Assembly: GCA_022661535.1 (NCBI GenBank)
Contig: JAKULF010000007.1
Location: 2,046,001 to 2,110,000 of the forward strand
DNA from: Eutypa lata
Taxonomy: Eukaryota > Ascomycota > Sordariomycetes > Xylariales > Diatrypaceae
Reading direction: 5' to 3'
Length of the DNA stretch: 64,000 nucleotides
The notes under the pieces: model-generated
What the model was told of the DNA's origin: nothing
The model's input: only the letters and a program-made list of their open reading frames with translations
Databases searched by the model: none
Program-made: the position numbers and the translations under genes
Shown: positions 32,911 to 44,100 of the stretch, piece after piece
How the letters are laid out: each line of letters begins with the position of its first letter
How positions within the stretch are numbered: position 1 is the first letter of the stretch

Positions 32911-35655
32911 TCACATCTCGTCCTCGAAGAATTTGATGAGCGTACGCGCGCCCGAGACCCCGAGGCCCATGAAGGGGTAGCAGATGTAGACGGGCTCCTG
33001 CTCGGCGCCGAACTTCTCGCGGAACTCGCTCTTGGCGACGAGCTTGAGCTGCTGCGCGACGGTCCGGTACGTCTTGCTCAGCAGGTGCGCCTTGATGCCG
33101 TTGAGGTTGTGGCCGATGCTCAGGTCGTCCGTGGCGCCCGCGCCGAATGTGACGCTGCGCACCCCGGACGCCGTGAGCCCCTGCACGGCCCGCGAGATCA
33201 GCGCCTCGATGCTGCCGGACGGCGCGCCCGGGAAGTCCAGCGAGAACTTGATCTGGTAGCCGTGCTGCGGCGACAGGCGGTGCAGCACCACGAGCCCGGC
33301 GATCTCCCCGTTCTTGTCCTCCGCCCACAGGTACTTGCGGTGCTCCATGGAGATCCAGGGCCGCACCTCGGTGATGTGCACCTGCTTCTTGCCCTTGCGG
33401 CCCTCCTTCCAGTCGGCGATGCGGCGGTCGCAGCGCTGGCGCACCTCCTCCGGGACGGGCTCGCCTAGCGCCGTCTCGTGGATCTTGACGTCGGCGTTCT
33501 TGGCCTGCCGCTCCTTCCGCGCCACGTCCTTGGACATGTGGTTGACGTCGACGCGCTCCTCAGCCACGCACGTGAGGGTGCGCCAGCCGAGCTTGGCGCC
33601 CAGGATTTCCTCCACGTCGGCCGAGACCAGCAGCCAGAGCGGCCGCAGGTCGGCGCTCCGCGTCAGCCACTTGAGGAACGCCGCGATCACCGTTGGGTAC
33701 TGGCGCGCGTCGCATAGCGGGTTGCCCATGATGAGCGCGTACCCGCTGTTCTCGGCGTAGCCGACGGCGGCGCCCGTCTTGTTGTCGCGCCACACCTTGT
33801 AGCGGTCCTCGTCTAGCCAGGACGTGTTGGTCGCGTCGCCGTAGTTGACGATTAGCTTGTCAAGGTCCGGGAGCCGTACATGCGTGTGGTCTCCTTCGAA
33901 CGCGTAGTGGATTGTGTCCGCCTCGGGGAACGGCAGCTGGTAGTCCGTCGGCCCTTTCCGCTCTGGCAGCGACTTCGGGTCCCGCGGGAACAGTGTCGCG
34001 TTCCGCACGTCACCTAGGTTCAGAAGGAGGAAGATGATCCGCTCTAACCCGATGCCGCACCCGGCATGTGGCGGCGCCCCCCACTCGAAAGCCTGCATGT
34101 ATTCCTCCATGGTGCTCGGGTCGACGCCCGCCTTCTTCATCCGCTGCGTCAGCATCTGCGGGTCGTTGATGCGCTGGCCGCCCGTGGTGATCTCCTGGCC
34201 ACGTAGGAAGATGTCGAACGAGTTGGTGACCTTGTCGTTCTTGGGGTCGAGGTGCGTGTAAAATGGTCTCGCGGAGGTGGGGAATTTGTCGAGGATGTAG
34301 TAGTCGGTCTTGTACTTCTCCTTAACAAGCTGACCGAGGCGGATTTCGGCGCGGGTGCTGAGGTCCTCGTTCTCCGAGGCGGGTTTGCCTTCCTCATCGG
34401 TCCAGCCGGACGAATTGAGGAGTTCGACGCCCTCCTTAAACGCGAGGCGCGGTGTCTTCTCCAGCCAGACGAGGTCCTCGTGAGGGAACCGTGACTTGAC
34501 GGCGTCCAGCTGCTTCCGGTGGCGCGCGTATACGCCCTTAAAAATACTCTTCAGCATCTCGTCGATCACGTCCATAGCCTCGTGGTAGTCCTTGTGGATC
34601 TCCATCTCCAGGTCCAGGCCGGTGTACTCCGTCAGGTGCCGGTGGGTGTTGCTGTTCTCGGCCCGGAAGACGGGACCGATCTCGAAGACCCGACCGAAGT
34701 CGGCCGAGATGGCCATCTGCTTCGCGAGTTGCGGGCTCTGGGCCAGGAACGCCGTCCTGCCGAAGTATTGCACTTTGAAGACCTCGGAACCCGATTCCGT
34801 GGCGGCTGGCTGGAGTTTGGGAGTATGTATCTCGATGAAATCCTGGTCTAGCAAGGCCGATCGAAACAGGGTGCAAATGGTCGATCGGATCCGGAGAACG
34901 CTCTGCATCACGGGCGTCCGGAGGAAGATAAGCCGGTTCTCGTGGCGCACGCGCATAGACGCTGCAAGATGCTTCTCGTGCTTCTTCTCATCGTCCTCAA
35001 CTTGATCCATACCGTAGACGTCGATAGATAATGGCTGGTCTATTGACACCAGTACGTGGATGCTTTCAATTGATAGTTCTAGGCCATGAATGCTGCAGGA
35101 CTTGATTGGTTCCGGAGCTTTGCGCACTTCGCCGCGGACGTGGACTATTGATTCGGGATGGAGATGCTCGGCCCATCGGACGAATTGTTCGGATATAGCT
35201 CCTTCTCGGATCGATAGTACACCTTGGATGGTATCCTCCCGCTGGCGGAAAAGGACGAAAGCAAGCTTGGCGCTTACATTTCGGACGTGGTGCACTCGGG
35301 CCGTAAACTCGATTACCTCGCCAAGTCTATCGGCCGTCAGGTGCTCGAGTAAGTATGACGCCGGCAAGTCTTCTCCACTGATCGAGCCGTATCGGGATGC
35401 GATGGTTGGCGGCTCTTTAGCGCGCTTGGCTTCCTCTTCTTCCTTCCGCCTCTGCTGCGACGACGCCCGCTCCTGGTCCGCGGACCTCTTTTTGAGCCGG
35501 GTCTCGTACACCTTCTTCAGGTTCTTCTGGCTCTTCTCATCTTCGAGCGCATCGGCATTGCCGATCCTTAACTTAGTAATGTGATTTTTAGCGGAGGAGT
35601 GCCCAACAACTCGGTTGAGGAAGAGCATAGGCTTCTTCAGTGCCCCGGCAGCCAT
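32911..35655 (-). CDS. erdS: ErdS: aspartyl-tRNA synthetase fused to a DUF2156 transferase (ergosteryl-aspartate synthase)
   Basis: An uninterrupted 914-residue frame. Residues 1-85 are a charged helical extension. Residues 113-205 are the OB-fold anticodon-binding domain. The class II catalytic core follows: the flipping loop ATESGSEVF (286-293), QSPQLAKQ (306-313), motif 2 with FRAENSNTHRH (330-340), and motif 3 GIGLER (534-539). Residues 590-905 form a second domain with GNAT-like halves (NSGYALIMGNPLCDARQYP near 636-654; KYLWAEDKNGEIAGLVVLHRL near 774-793) that I recognise as DUF2156, the MprF-type aminoacyl-tRNA transferase fold. Fungal proteins of this exact architecture were shown around 2020 to move Asp from Asp-tRNA to the 3-beta hydroxyl of ergosterol. 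A canonical cytosolic AspRS is about 550 residues and lacks the second domain, so a separate housekeeping gene is expected elsewhere. All motif residues look intact. The gene is divergent from the hydrolase at 37076. Confidence 0.9.
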   Translation of the reverse strand: MAAGALKKPMLFLNRVVGHSSAKNHITKLRIGNADALEDEKSQKNLKKVYETRLKKRSADQERASSQQRRKEEEEAKRAKEPPTIASRYGSISGEDLPASYLLEHLTADRLGEVIEFTARVHHVRNVSAKLAFVLFRQREDTIQGVLSIREGAISEQFVRWAEHLHPESIVHVRGEVRKAPEPIKSCSIHGLELSIESIHVLVSIDQPLSIDVYGMDQVEDDEKKHEKHLAASMRVRHENRLIFLRTPVMQSVLRIRSTICTLFRSALLDQDFIEIHTPKLQPAATESGSEVFKVQYFGRTAFLAQSPQLAKQMAISADFGRVFEIGPVFRAENSNTHRHLTEYTGLDLEMEIHKDYHEAMDVIDEMLKSIFKGVYARHRKQLDAVKSRFPHEDLVWLEKTPRLAFKEGVELLNSSGWTDEEGKPASENEDLSTRAEIRLGQLVKEKYKTDYYILDKFPTSARPFYTHLDPKNDKVTNSFDIFLRGQEITTGGQRINDPQMLTQRMKKAGVDPSTMEEYMQAFEWGAPPHAGCGIGLERIIFLLLNLGDVRNATLFPRDPKSLPERKGPTDYQLPFPEADTIHYAFEGDHTHVRLPDLDKLIVNYGDATNTSWLDEDRYKVWRDNKTGAAVGYAENSGYALIMGNPLCDARQYPTVIAAFLKWLTRSADLRPLWLLVSADVEEILGAKLGWRTLTCVAEERVDVNHMSKDVARKERQAKNADVKIHETALGEPVPEEVRQRCDRRIADWKEGRKGKKQVHITEVRPWISMEHRKYLWAEDKNGEIAGLVVLHRLSPQHGYQIKFSLDFPGAPSGSIEALISRAVQGLTASGVRSVTFGAGATDDLSIGHNLNGIKAHLLSKTYRTVAQQLKLVAKSEFREKFGAEQEPVYICYPFMGLGVSGARTLIKFFEDEM

Positions 35656-37075
35656 GGCGGCTTACTCTTCAGGATTCGGAGTTCGGAAAATAGGACTAGA
35701 ATGTAGGTAGGCAGGTATGTACGCCCGTATTTATTGCCTTAAGACCTTCTAAGCCCGAGATATTGCAGCTTGTTACACAGGCTCAGCTGTAGCTACCTAT
35801 GAACGATCGAATGTTTGTGTGTAGGTATGTATGTATGCATGTATGTATTGTTTGCATCAGAGCTTCGCCAAGTGTGATAAGCACAAGTGCCCAGAAGTGT
35901 GGCTTGTCTATTAGGGAATGGGATTTCTTAGGTTCTTGTAGGGAACGGACAACTCTCGGATGCCGTGGAAATGCTTGGTCGCAAAGTAAAATTTAATGAG
36001 AAAAAGTATGAATTGCACCTGATTGATTGCCTCCGGCAATTCCGTGACGCACTACGATGGACTTCTACGTTCTATAACATAAATAGTATAGGCTCTAAAA
36101 AATTTAATAAAAAAAAAGGTATAACCGGTAACGGGTACCTTGAGAGACGATAGGCTTGACTATTCGACTACCTGTACCTACATGATTTTCGGATGCGAAC
36201 AAAACCTCTCATGCAAAGCTGTACCTATTCGAACAGGGATCTCCATTGTCGACATCACTATGTCCGCATGTTTAGAACTCTGACTGACAAAGACCCAGTC
36301 TTGCCGACAGAGCCGGAGCAAAAGTCCCGCTGAAGTCAAGATCCAAAACAAACCAATGAGGATGGAAGAAGACCCGACTTTACGTCCAAATGCGGAAATC
36401 CCCAGTTGGTGGAACTTGGGATTTAGGCCAAGAATGAAACTTTACCGGTTCAAGCTACTATACCAGTATACTTCGTGCTTATCGCCTTATCGGGTGGTTG
36501 TTTAGCTAATACATATTTCTATTGCCTTCTACGTCATGACTTAGAAAGACCAGTAGAACCCGAGAATGATGTCATAGTGACTGTTACTCTACGATTTGCT
36601 TCCATAACTTTCAACAACCTCGGTCTCACCCAGGTCTCACCCACCGGCACACCATTCTAATGGCTGCATCCTCGCTGCATTGCTATTCGTTAACTTCGGT
36701 ATGTAACTTAGGCCCCTGAAAAAGATCTCGTATGCAGTACCTACAGTACCGTACCTTGTTTTTCATGCATGTAATACATAATTCTGCCACCAACTTTTAA
36801 GCCTTGATTAGGCGTATTAACTGGTTAACCCTTAAATGATCTGAAACTTTTGAACCCTTTACGATAGAGTGGCTGAAACAACCATGCAGAAATACAACAA
36901 CGGCGTGTCATAGCCTTATTAGATATACAATTATATCCTGAGTATCGGTGATCTTATCTGTATTGCACCTATACAATGGTATGTTGCTTAATTCAATTAA
37001 TGAACCCAATTCTCAGGTCTAATCATCATCATAATGTAAGTTGTCCTTCAGCGGTAGTACCACCACCACCGACTC
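35656..37075. promoter_or_regulatory. Shared divergent upstream region of erdS and the hydrolase gene
   Basis: About 1.4 kb with no recognisable gene lies between the two start codons and would hold both promoters. It contains TAGGTA-type motifs near 35703 and an A-rich stretch near 36085-36120. I cannot assign specific transcription-factor sites. Confidence 0.4.
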
Positions 37076-38239
37076 TTGCATCTTATTGGTCCTTACCAAG
37101 TACACGATCGCTTTGATTTCACCATGCAAGAATCAACATCAACGCCTTCGTTAGAACCTCGAGAAGAGGAAGTTACCCATATCGAGGCCACCTTGTCTAA
37201 ACAGAGACCAAAACTCCCAGGAAAGCAACCGTCAAAGGCCGCCGACAAGACAGGCAAGGCTCCCCCGTCCCGGACACGGCTTCGCATCAGTGCCAACTGG
37301 TGGAGATCGCTACAATGCGTGGGAATGTCCCTTCACTTCCTCGCACCTCCTCGACCTCCGAACCCTGATTTCGTACGAGTGATACCCTCGACCCTATCCA
37401 GCAAAGAAGGAAGTTTCGCACTCCATTTTTACCTCCCCGAGGGCTATACCAAGGCCACGAATTGGCCTGTTGTCGTGAACTACCATGGCGGTGGTTTCAC
37501 GCTTGGCAACGGGACCGACGATGCACGATTTGCCCGGTTCGTCCTTAAGAAGACTCAAGCTATCTTCGTATCGGTCGATTACCGTCTAGCGCCCGAGTAC
37601 CCCTTCCCCACGGCTGTAGAGGACGGCGCGGACGCCTTGCTGTATATCGTGAAAAATGCGGCAGAGCTTCGGGCGGACCCCTACAGACTCGCGACCTCGG
37701 GGTTTTCTGCCGGTGGCAACATCGCCATCACAGCGCCGCTGCGGCTGTCGCAGCTGCGAAAAACCGGAGATATACCCGATCACCGCGTTGCCGCCCTTGC
37801 GACATGGTATCCGATAACGGATTATACCCTAACCCGCATAGAACGGCGTGAGACCGCCATACGTCCGGAGGAGTGCCTACCGCCGGGGTTAACGGATCTG
37901 TTCGATGCATCCTATCTCTACCCTCCCGAGCTCAACCTCGCAGACCCGTACCTATCGCCGTCTAAGGCATCGGACGAGCTTCTCAAGGAAGGCATCCCCG
38001 AGAAGGTGCTTTTCTATACATGCGAGTGGGACATGCTACTGCACGAGGGCGAAGAGCTATCAAGACGGCTGAAGGACCCGCCAATTTCCAAGGATGTCTA
38101 CTATACTATGATACGGGGCGTTGCTCATGCTTGGGATAAGGGTCCGAATCCAATGAAGGCCCCGCGTAATTCCGAGAAACTATATGTGGATTGCTGCCAC
38201 CATCTCAAGAAAGCATTCGATCAAGATGAGAGTTCATAA
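37076..38239 (+). CDS. Alpha/beta hydrolase (HSL-type), candidate ErdH partner of ErdS
   Basis: A single 387-residue frame; an ATG at 37124 is an alternative start and the first 70 residues are low-complexity. The oxyanion motif HGGGF is at 137-141. The nucleophile elbow is GFSAGGN (209-215, serine 211). The catalytic acid is probably D319 in CEWDMLLHEGE and the histidine is H351 in GVAHAWD. This is a complete hormone-sensitive-lipase-type triad. Such enzymes hydrolyse esters of small lipids and sterols. In fungi a hydrolase called ErdH removes Asp from ergosteryl-aspartate. The divergent position next to erdS makes this gene the natural candidate, but I recall ErdH being placed in DUF2424. 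This protein looks closer to general Abhydrolase_3, so the role is inferred. No signal peptide is visible; a hydrophobic stretch near residues 75-90 might associate with membranes. Confidence 0.85.
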   Translation: MHLIGPYQVHDRFDFTMQESTSTPSLEPREEEVTHIEATLSKQRPKLPGKQPSKAADKTGKAPPSRTRLRISANWWRSLQCVGMSLHFLAPPRPPNPDFVRVIPSTLSSKEGSFALHFYLPEGYTKATNWPVVVNYHGGGFTLGNGTDDARFARFVLKKTQAIFVSVDYRLAPEYPFPTAVEDGADALLYIVKNAAELRADPYRLATSGFSAGGNIAITAPLRLSQLRKTGDIPDHRVAALATWYPITDYTLTRIERRETAIRPEECLPPGLTDLFDASYLYPPELNLADPYLSPSKASDELLKEGIPEKVLFYTCEWDMLLHEGEELSRRLKDPPISKDVYYTMIRGVAHAWDKGPNPMKAPRNSEKLYVDCCHHLKKAFDQDESS

Positions 38240-39560
38240 AAGGATAAAGAGAACCTAAGTATATAGGAGTTTTAGAGGAATTCAAGGTTATATTCGGGAC
38301 TACAAAGGAATATTAGATTTTACTAGTACACACAGAGAACACATTATTGTACAATTACATTATATGCATCTTATCTATGGATGTCCGCTAGATACGTCGC
38401 CTCGTTCTAACGTGCGTCACGCTTCATACATACATCAGAAATAGGGTTTAATGGACATGGAAGCTTATTTCGTTTCTACCGGCACAATATCCACTACTTC
38501 CAATGGCTTTGTCGCCATATTCTAGTTAGAAGTAACTGACTTTTATAGAAAATAATCTGTGAATCTACAGTATGGAGACTCCGCCGGGTCTAGATCGCCC
38601 AGCGTGAGGAGACCCAAATGCAGCTACTTACGTAGTGCCTGAGTAAGAATAGCATTTCGGTTGTTCCCGACACGAGTTAACGGCGAGTCTGCGAGTCTAG
38701 GTATGTATGTACGTAGTCTAGGACCATGTAATTAGAAGACAGGGGGAATGCATACGTCATTCCCGCAAAGTATATCGGTCCAATCGATCAGTCAAAACAC
38801 CTGGAGAATCAGCTTACTTTACAAATATACATATGTATGCAAAGGGGTAAAGATACGCAAATGGGCAAGGATTGTAGGAAATGCGTAACAATATCTTATT
38901 ACATACTTATGTACCCGTCATATTAATATCAGGATGTATTATACGTAGGTTATCTTGCTTCGGGGTCTGGGGGTATTGAATGACAAAACGTGGTGGGCCA
39001 GTGGGCATATCTCAAGAACTGATCGGGACCCGCAATTGATATACCACGTACATGCATGTGCCGGGATTTAACGTCATAGCCTGCCAAGATCTTATGAATG
39101 ATGATGCGTACGCCAAAACTCCCTAGCAGACCAATATCAAAGTCAAGAACCCCAATTTGACACCCTCTTTTACTTGGTTAGAAACATTTTTGAAGTGCTG
39201 GTAAACTACATAGCTAATAGTCTTTTTTCTTCCTCTTCTTTTCTTCTTTCGCTAGTTCGCTTCCATTGTCTTAATTAATTAGGACCTAACCGAAAGTATT
39301 CGATTCTAGTTAGAATGTGGGTGTTTGCCGCCCATTCAAATCATTAGATCATCGAACGACTATTATCATCGTCCCGCCCCTAACAATTCAGTTCGACCCC
39401 TTTTGAGGAAGAATGCATTATATGTTGTAAAATATTGCATTCATTGTTGAGCTACATACCTCAGTCTTTTCAATACTCCATATTTTCTTCTTTTCTACAC
39501 GTCTACACGCGCATATACAGCGCTAGGTCCAACTGCGAGGTGGATCTCGTGTTTTAAACG
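38240..39560. other. Intergenic, no gene recognised
   Basis: 3' flank of the hydrolase and promoter of the membrane protein. A pyrimidine-rich block precedes the downstream start (39220-39250). Nothing else was seen. Confidence 0.5.
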
Positions 39561-40926
39561 ATGTCGTCGTCCGATAGGGATATCGAGGCGGCGAGAGACG
39601 GCGGTTACCAGATGGAAGCGATCCGGAGTCATAATAGTCAACCTCCGCCAACGGCACGGCGGTCTCGGGATGGGAAACCCGAATACAAGCTGGCTGGACT
39701 GCCGCGTCTCGATTACAACATCCTGCACTATAAGACGAAGCTCTTCATAGTGACGGGGTTGCTGATATTCGAAGGAAGCATTGCGCCTGTTATATTCTAC
39801 TATGCGCTTACCCTAGCTACCGATCTGAGAGATGGCATTGGTGAGTAGTAAAACCCTTGATCCTGATCGCCGAGTGGGTTTATTGCCCCCCTTTATGTAC
39901 CTGCCTATAATATGTTGTCCAATCGACCGAGTCAAGAAATATACAAGTCACTTCGTTGCGTCTCAGAGAGCCCTTTTTTCCTATTGAAGTTTGTTCGACA
40001 TTGACCTATGGGCTAATAATAAAACTACCTAGTCTTCGCCATCATCACATCACTGTTCGGGTTCATCTCAGGGTTCGAGTTCGCGCTGCGGTCGTGGCGG
40101 CTGATCCTTAAAGCGGACACGTACCGGCCCCTGGGGGCCAAGCGCTGGCGCTTCGACTTCACGCACCAGAGCCTCGGTGTGATCTACACGATCATGACGG
40201 CGATCCTGATCGGCGGCTCAATCCCGCACCAGCCGCTGGTGCGGGTGCTGGCCATCCCCATGCCCCTATTTTTCATCCAGATTGGGCTCCAGGGCATCGT
40301 CATGGGCTGGATGGCCGAGAAGAAGATCCCCACCCCGACCCGCATCAGCTCCGTCGCCCCGGGGGAGCCCACCCCGCCCTTCGTGCTCCCGCTCATCGAG
40401 GACGTCGTCGCCGTCGACGGCGATGGCAAGAAGGACTACCGGATGCGTCTCATGGAGAGGTGGAGGGTGAGCCGCCAGTTCCGGGTCATGATCAAGGGCC
40501 TCAACTGGTTCTGGGGTATCGGATCCCTCTTCTTCGGTGCGGGTCTCATGGCTGTCGTCTGGACGACGCCGGAGCAGATCGCCTACGGTGTTGGTAAGTT
40601 AACATACATATATATATACACACATACATCTCGAGTACATTTTGGTTCTAAGAACATCTGGCTAACGCACTGGCTGTGCAACAACAGGATGGGGCGCGCC
40701 GCTGGTTTTCATCGCCATCTGGACGTTCTTCACGGTCATCTGGACGCGGCGCAGCCTTCACATCGAGAAGGTGGGGTGGACGGCCCAGCTGGACGCTCGC
40801 GACGCGAAGCTATGCTCGCGAGATACGGAGGTGGAGGCGGAGGCGGAGGCGGAGGCGACGTCTGCTCGAGACGAGCGGGTAGATGATGATGATGATACGG
40901 ATCTGGAGGCACGGGAGGTGGCATGA
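39561..40926 (+). CDS. Multi-pass integral membrane protein of unknown function
   Basis: Three exons (39561-39840, 40033-40593, 40688-40926) sum to 359 codons plus stop. After a charged cytosolic N-terminus of about 60 residues come hydrophobic segments: LFIVTGLLIFEGSIAPVIFY, VFAIITSLFGFISGFEF, GVIYTIMTAILIGGSIP, LVRVLAIPMPLFFIQIGL, WFWGIGSLFFGAGLMAVVW and PLVFIAIWTFFTVIW. This gives about six or seven spans. The C-terminus is acidic, with EAEAEAEAE and DDDDD runs encoded by a gaggcg microsatellite (about 40828-40857). I recognise it only as a conserved Pezizomycotina integral membrane protein without assigned transport activity. Neighbouring genes do not suggest a role. Confidence 0.82.
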
Positions 40927-41086
40927 TATGATAATTACATGAAACACGTTATGTTTGTTCGTTGGTACATATGATTTACGTTGGGGAGGAAAAATAGACT
41001 ATTCCCTATTAATATTTTATGGCTAATGAAGCCCTCCCCACTGTCAGTTGTGCCTATTGTCGACTTGCACGAGCCGAGTCAGAGGG

Positions 41087-41172
41087 GCCGTAGTGGGATT
41101 CGAATCCACTTGCGCCTTGTCGCCCACCACGACTGATGCAACGCCAGACGCTTGACCACTGCGCTATACGGC
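41087..41172 (-). tRNA. tRNA-like sequence (degenerate tRNA or tRNA pseudogene)
   Basis: On the minus strand there is a consensus A box, tagcgcagtgg (41166-41156), and a near-consensus B box, gattcgaatcc (ending near 41097). Six acceptor pairs close (gccgta with tacggc), the D stem pairs (gcgc with gcgt), and four of five T-stem pairs form. The region between D and T arms is about 15 nt longer than in a class I tRNA. No fold with U33 and a clean anticodon stem emerges, and the first acceptor pair is C-C. An intron, a long variable arm or decay could explain this. Its 5' end overlaps the stop codon of the PNP-NACHT gene on the same strand. Confidence 0.35.
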
Positions 41173-44100
41173 GTGTCCCCCTCGTGATTGCATCTTTCGT
41201 CTGTCTTTGAACCTCCTGCGATTGTTCCTTATTCTAGCGAGCCTATACAACCGATGTGAATGACTTGGTTGATATTGGTCCACACTTTGAACACTCAAGA
41301 GTTCGCATAATCTAAGCTTTGTGGAATCCTTTATGTGCCTCAGTCTGCAAACCTCTGACCATGAGATGACTCGGCCCAGTAAGGAAATGTCTGCTCCGTA
41401 ATTCTTGATAATATCTGCGACATCCAATAAGTAATCAAGCGTATAATATTCCCCATTTGAATCTGAACAGGATTGTGCTATTCTAAAGCATAAAGTCTTC
41501 CAGAATGGCTCATCATCTTGGCGCCTATATGGAGAGATGCCGCGTTCAAGCAATAGTTTGAGGCATCGTTTTCTGATGGGAGTTAAATACGATAAAATAT
41601 GAGACCGAGGTGGTATATGTGTCCTCAAGTAATCGTTATTCTCATCTCCATCTCTGATAGTCGCCTGGTCTATGGCAAAGGAAAGGTACGACTTCAAGCC
41701 CGCTCGCGACTCGATAGGTTGTCCCTTATCCAGCAGATGCTGGACCCAAAAACTAAGGTCTAGCTCAATGGCCCAGGGTAAAAGGATACGGTGGCCAGGT
41801 AGTGGACGTGGTTCTAGGTGATTCCAGGTAACCTTTAGTTTCGTAGACATTATGTAAACACAACTTTCAAGGCAATCTAATAACGGAATCAGGGTTTTGT
41901 GACTTCTTTTCGTTGATTCTGAGGCGTACACGAGTCCCATTTTTACAAAGGCTCGAAGGCGCCGTTCTGGAAGCATAGTCGTATCCCAGGTCTTTACCTG
42001 AAGAACCATAGCCTTGCAAAGGTGAAGATATGGGTCGAAATCAGGGGATGTCTTGACAATTTCGTCCCAAATTTGCCAAGATTCGATGAAGTCTTTAACG
42101 GTTCGGTGAAGAAACCGAATATTGCACTTATTTCTCAAGTCTATCCCTACGCTTTCATTGGACCTGATAGGATGTATTAGTAAATACTAGAAAACCTTTT
42201 CTTCTTTCACCTACTCACTTCAATTCATGGTCGGCGTATTTGTGGTAATTGTTCAACTCAAGGAGTCCCATGGTTCTACTGTCAATACGTTGCTTAATCT
42301 CATGACATCGGTAGAGATAGTCACCCTTGACCAACGGCTCAAGCTGTTCATTTTTCCAAATTCTGTCGTCTTCTGCAAATGACATGGTCAGAGCTGAAAT
42401 TGAAGGATGCGCGCCATGGATTCTGAAAAGCTCCATTGCGTGCTGTCGATAACGCGGTCTTATGCTGTCAAAAATCTTCTTAAACAAACCCTTTAGGTCT
42501 TTTGGCGTCTCATCAAGCCTTTTTTGAAGATCCGACAACTTGTCTCCACTTGAAACCCCGTCTAATAAAGATCGAGTCACTAATTTAACCCATAAAAACA
42601 CACCAGAGCTTCTTTCTGCGATTTCTGCAAGAAGATTCTCAACTTCTGGCTGGTTTCTAGACTGCATACGGGAGAACCCGCCATTAGCACCGAAGCTATT
42701 CCGGACATATAGCTCGATATCTCTCGCGGTAAGATCTTCGAGCTTTAAATTAGGCCGCTTAGAGAAGGCCTCTTGAAAAGCAACCCATGGCCGGCTTGCA
42801 ACGCATGCTTTGATGTGTTTACAGGCGACTAGACTTCGAATGATCTCGATTAATTCAAAGTGGTCCCCTATAAACTCATCAAGGCCATCGATCATGAAGA
42901 AGAATCGCAGGTGTGAGAACCGCTCCCTAGTCAAAAGTAGAAGCACGCTTCGAAGTTCCTGCAGCTTCCATGGACTAATGTCATCCTTAGTGTGTCTAGG
43001 CATGTTCAGAACTTCCCACCTCTCTGGACACAACTGCGGGATGAGACCTGGACATTGCTGTAATATCTGATAGATAAGAGATCGAAAAAGGCCATAAATA
43101 GACATTTGAAGCTCAGTTCCAGAGTTCCAGAAATAGAATCCCGCAGTGAGAAGCTGACAATCACCAGACCAGACGCGCAGATATTCGTTGGTCCTCTTGT
43201 CAAGTTCAAGAAATCTCATTAGAGTCGACTTTCCAGAGCCAGGCTTGCCAGCAATCCAGTATGTTTCCTGTTCATGCGAGAGCCAATTTGTAAAACTAGA
43301 CCAGTTCTGATCGAGTTCTGGTGGTTTGTAAATCCACTCAAATGTTTCTTGGTATGCTTTTGCGATTCCACCTTGGCGCTCGGAAATTTCACCGAAGTGA
43401 AGATATTGAAGAAATTCCAGCTCCATCGTCCTCACACGGTTGAAAAACTCGCCCCATTTTTCTTTTTGGCCTCCTGGATCATCACGATGCTTTATTGGGA
43501 TGATGGATAGGAGTTCCTTGGCATATGCTGCTGCGGTCGCGGCAGCGTACCCTTGCCACTGTTTGTTCTTGTGCGAGTCAGCATAGTCACTGATACCGCG
43601 AACAACAAGGCAAGGGAAACCAGCATCAATAAGCCCGGCCGCCTCCATTTCGAAGCAGGCTGCACCGGTATCATGAGCAATAGAGTCACGTGTTATACCA
43701 TGCTTGATGACCTTGTTACCAGATGCAATCGTTCCGTAGTGAATCATAGGGTACTTGTGGTTCCGTTTTGGCCTTGACACAAGCCGTGAGCTGTCGCAGC
43801 TGTCGCATGTCATAGCCTGGTATTCACCGTATGCATTGGCATGATCATACGCCATCTCGAAGAGCACGTCTGGCACTGCAACAGGATACGAGTACTCCTC
43901 TGTCATAAATGGATGTCGATCTAGCATCTCAGCCAAAATTTCAGGTACCAGGCTCGGTTTTAATTTGTGATGCCCCTGTAGGGTTTTGACGGCAGCACCG
44001 AGATGGTTGGGTGGCTTACTGGGCCTACCCGTTGGTACGAAAAAGCCGTTAGGCCCCTTCTTCCCAATATCATACTGCACAACTTCGGTGCCGATCATGA

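Noticed and set aside
33478..34851. Several plus-strand open frames of 75-203 codons antisense to erdS
   Set aside because: They are mirror frames of a GC-rich gene with strong codon bias. Their composition (Arg, Ala, Val, Pro rich) matches antisense shadows and no motif is present.
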